Below, piece after piece: positions 63,646 to 64,000 of a stretch of DNA of 64,000 nucleotides. Under the pieces are notes generated by a model that saw only the letters and a list, made by a program, of their open reading frames with translations, ran no database searches and was not told the DNA's origin. Source of the stretch: Argyresthia goedartella. Taxonomy: Eukaryota > Arthropoda > Insecta > Lepidoptera > Argyresthiidae. A program made the position numbers and the translations under genes. Location: assembly GCA_949825045.1 (NCBI GenBank), contig OX463832.1, positions 21,570,552 through 21,634,551 on the forward strand, read 5' to 3'. Each line of letters begins with the position of its first letter. The first letter of the stretch is position 1.

Positions 63646-64000
63646 AGCTGTTCTAAATGTATTTCTAAGAATGGATTATTTTGTTGGGATACCTGCCTAC
63701 AGTACACCGACTATCAAAATAAAACTGGAATCCATATTGATCAGAATTATTTTATTTAGTAAACAAACAGCAATTTAGAAATAAACATGCTACTTATTTC
63801 TGAATTATTATAATAATAGTTTATAAAGTTAAAAAATGCCATTTCTTACAATGATACAAACCTAATAAGAATGCCCCTCCCTCCCGCACTAGTACTAGCA
63901 GTAGTTTACGAGATGCAGACAAGTAGCATTCTTATTTGTGTTGTCAAGTAACTCTAAGAACTAGAGTATGTATAACTGTAAGGCAGTGGATGCGGGAGGC
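63646..64000. other. No gene recognised
   Basis: AT-rich sequence to the window edge; no frame with motifs. Confidence 0.45.

Overview
The window looks like a transposon-dense stretch of a lepidopteran (moth or butterfly) nuclear genome. The evidence is spliced C2H2 zinc-finger genes with ZAD-type N-terminal exons, intron-sized gaps with GT..AG junctions, and TE families typical of moths (BEL/Pao, piggyBac, PIF/Harbinger, RNase-H-bearing non-LTR elements, FP25K-like relics, tRNA-derived SINEs, TTAGG-type telomeric motifs). There are no operons, no rRNA and no plausible stand-alone tRNA gene.

Left third (about 1-22.4 kb): a large minus-strand ZAD-like C2H2 zinc-finger gene. I could place eight exons from exact splice junctions (22350-22225, 21679-21572, 21416-20838, 19050-18848, 14317-14210, 12262-12124, 5306-5195, 4863-4756). 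Phases agree at every junction except between 12124 and 5306, where one exon must be missing or unrecognised. The last exon found ends inside a finger, and its 3' half plus donor site was tandemly copied five more times with a (CAGA)n microsatellite (3281-3541 and 4362-4755). The introns carry LINE fragments, MITEs, a SINE, a mariner scrap and an FP25K-like relic. A hAT-type MITE with a perfect 8-bp target duplication lies 159 bp upstream of the first ATG.

Middle (22.5-28.4 kb): MITEs, a degenerate non-LTR element (24.6-27.25 kb), and a broken copy of a multicopy coiled protein family split by another repeat.

Centre (28.4-50.6 kb): a nested stack. Two head-to-tail PIF/Harbinger elements (28410-46585 and 46589-50605) share a 3-bp CAG at their junction. 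The first was split by a full-length RNase-H-bearing non-LTR element (28448-43410, 15-bp target duplication). That element was itself split by a BEL/Pao LTR retrotransposon (29842-36422, TSD CTTCC) and by a near-intact piggyBac (38920-41483, TSD TTAA, 13-bp perfect TIRs). The piggyBac transposase has a short 5' exon and all three catalytic Asp residues, but one TGA cuts off its C-terminal cysteine-rich domain.

Right part (50.6-64 kb): an unclassified 1.2-kb element with 19-bp inverted ends and internal tandem and G-rich blocks, two small foldback MITEs, a LINE inside a LINE (55.0-58.9 kb), a second C2H2 gene with nine intact fingers whose 3' end has decayed (59.08-60.62 kb), a retroelement integrase scrap, and a third, spliced Harbinger transposase relic with a SINE in it (62.5-63.65 kb). 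The only likely host genes are the two zinc-finger genes and perhaps a tiny first exon at 236-266. Almost everything else is mobile DNA in various states of decay.
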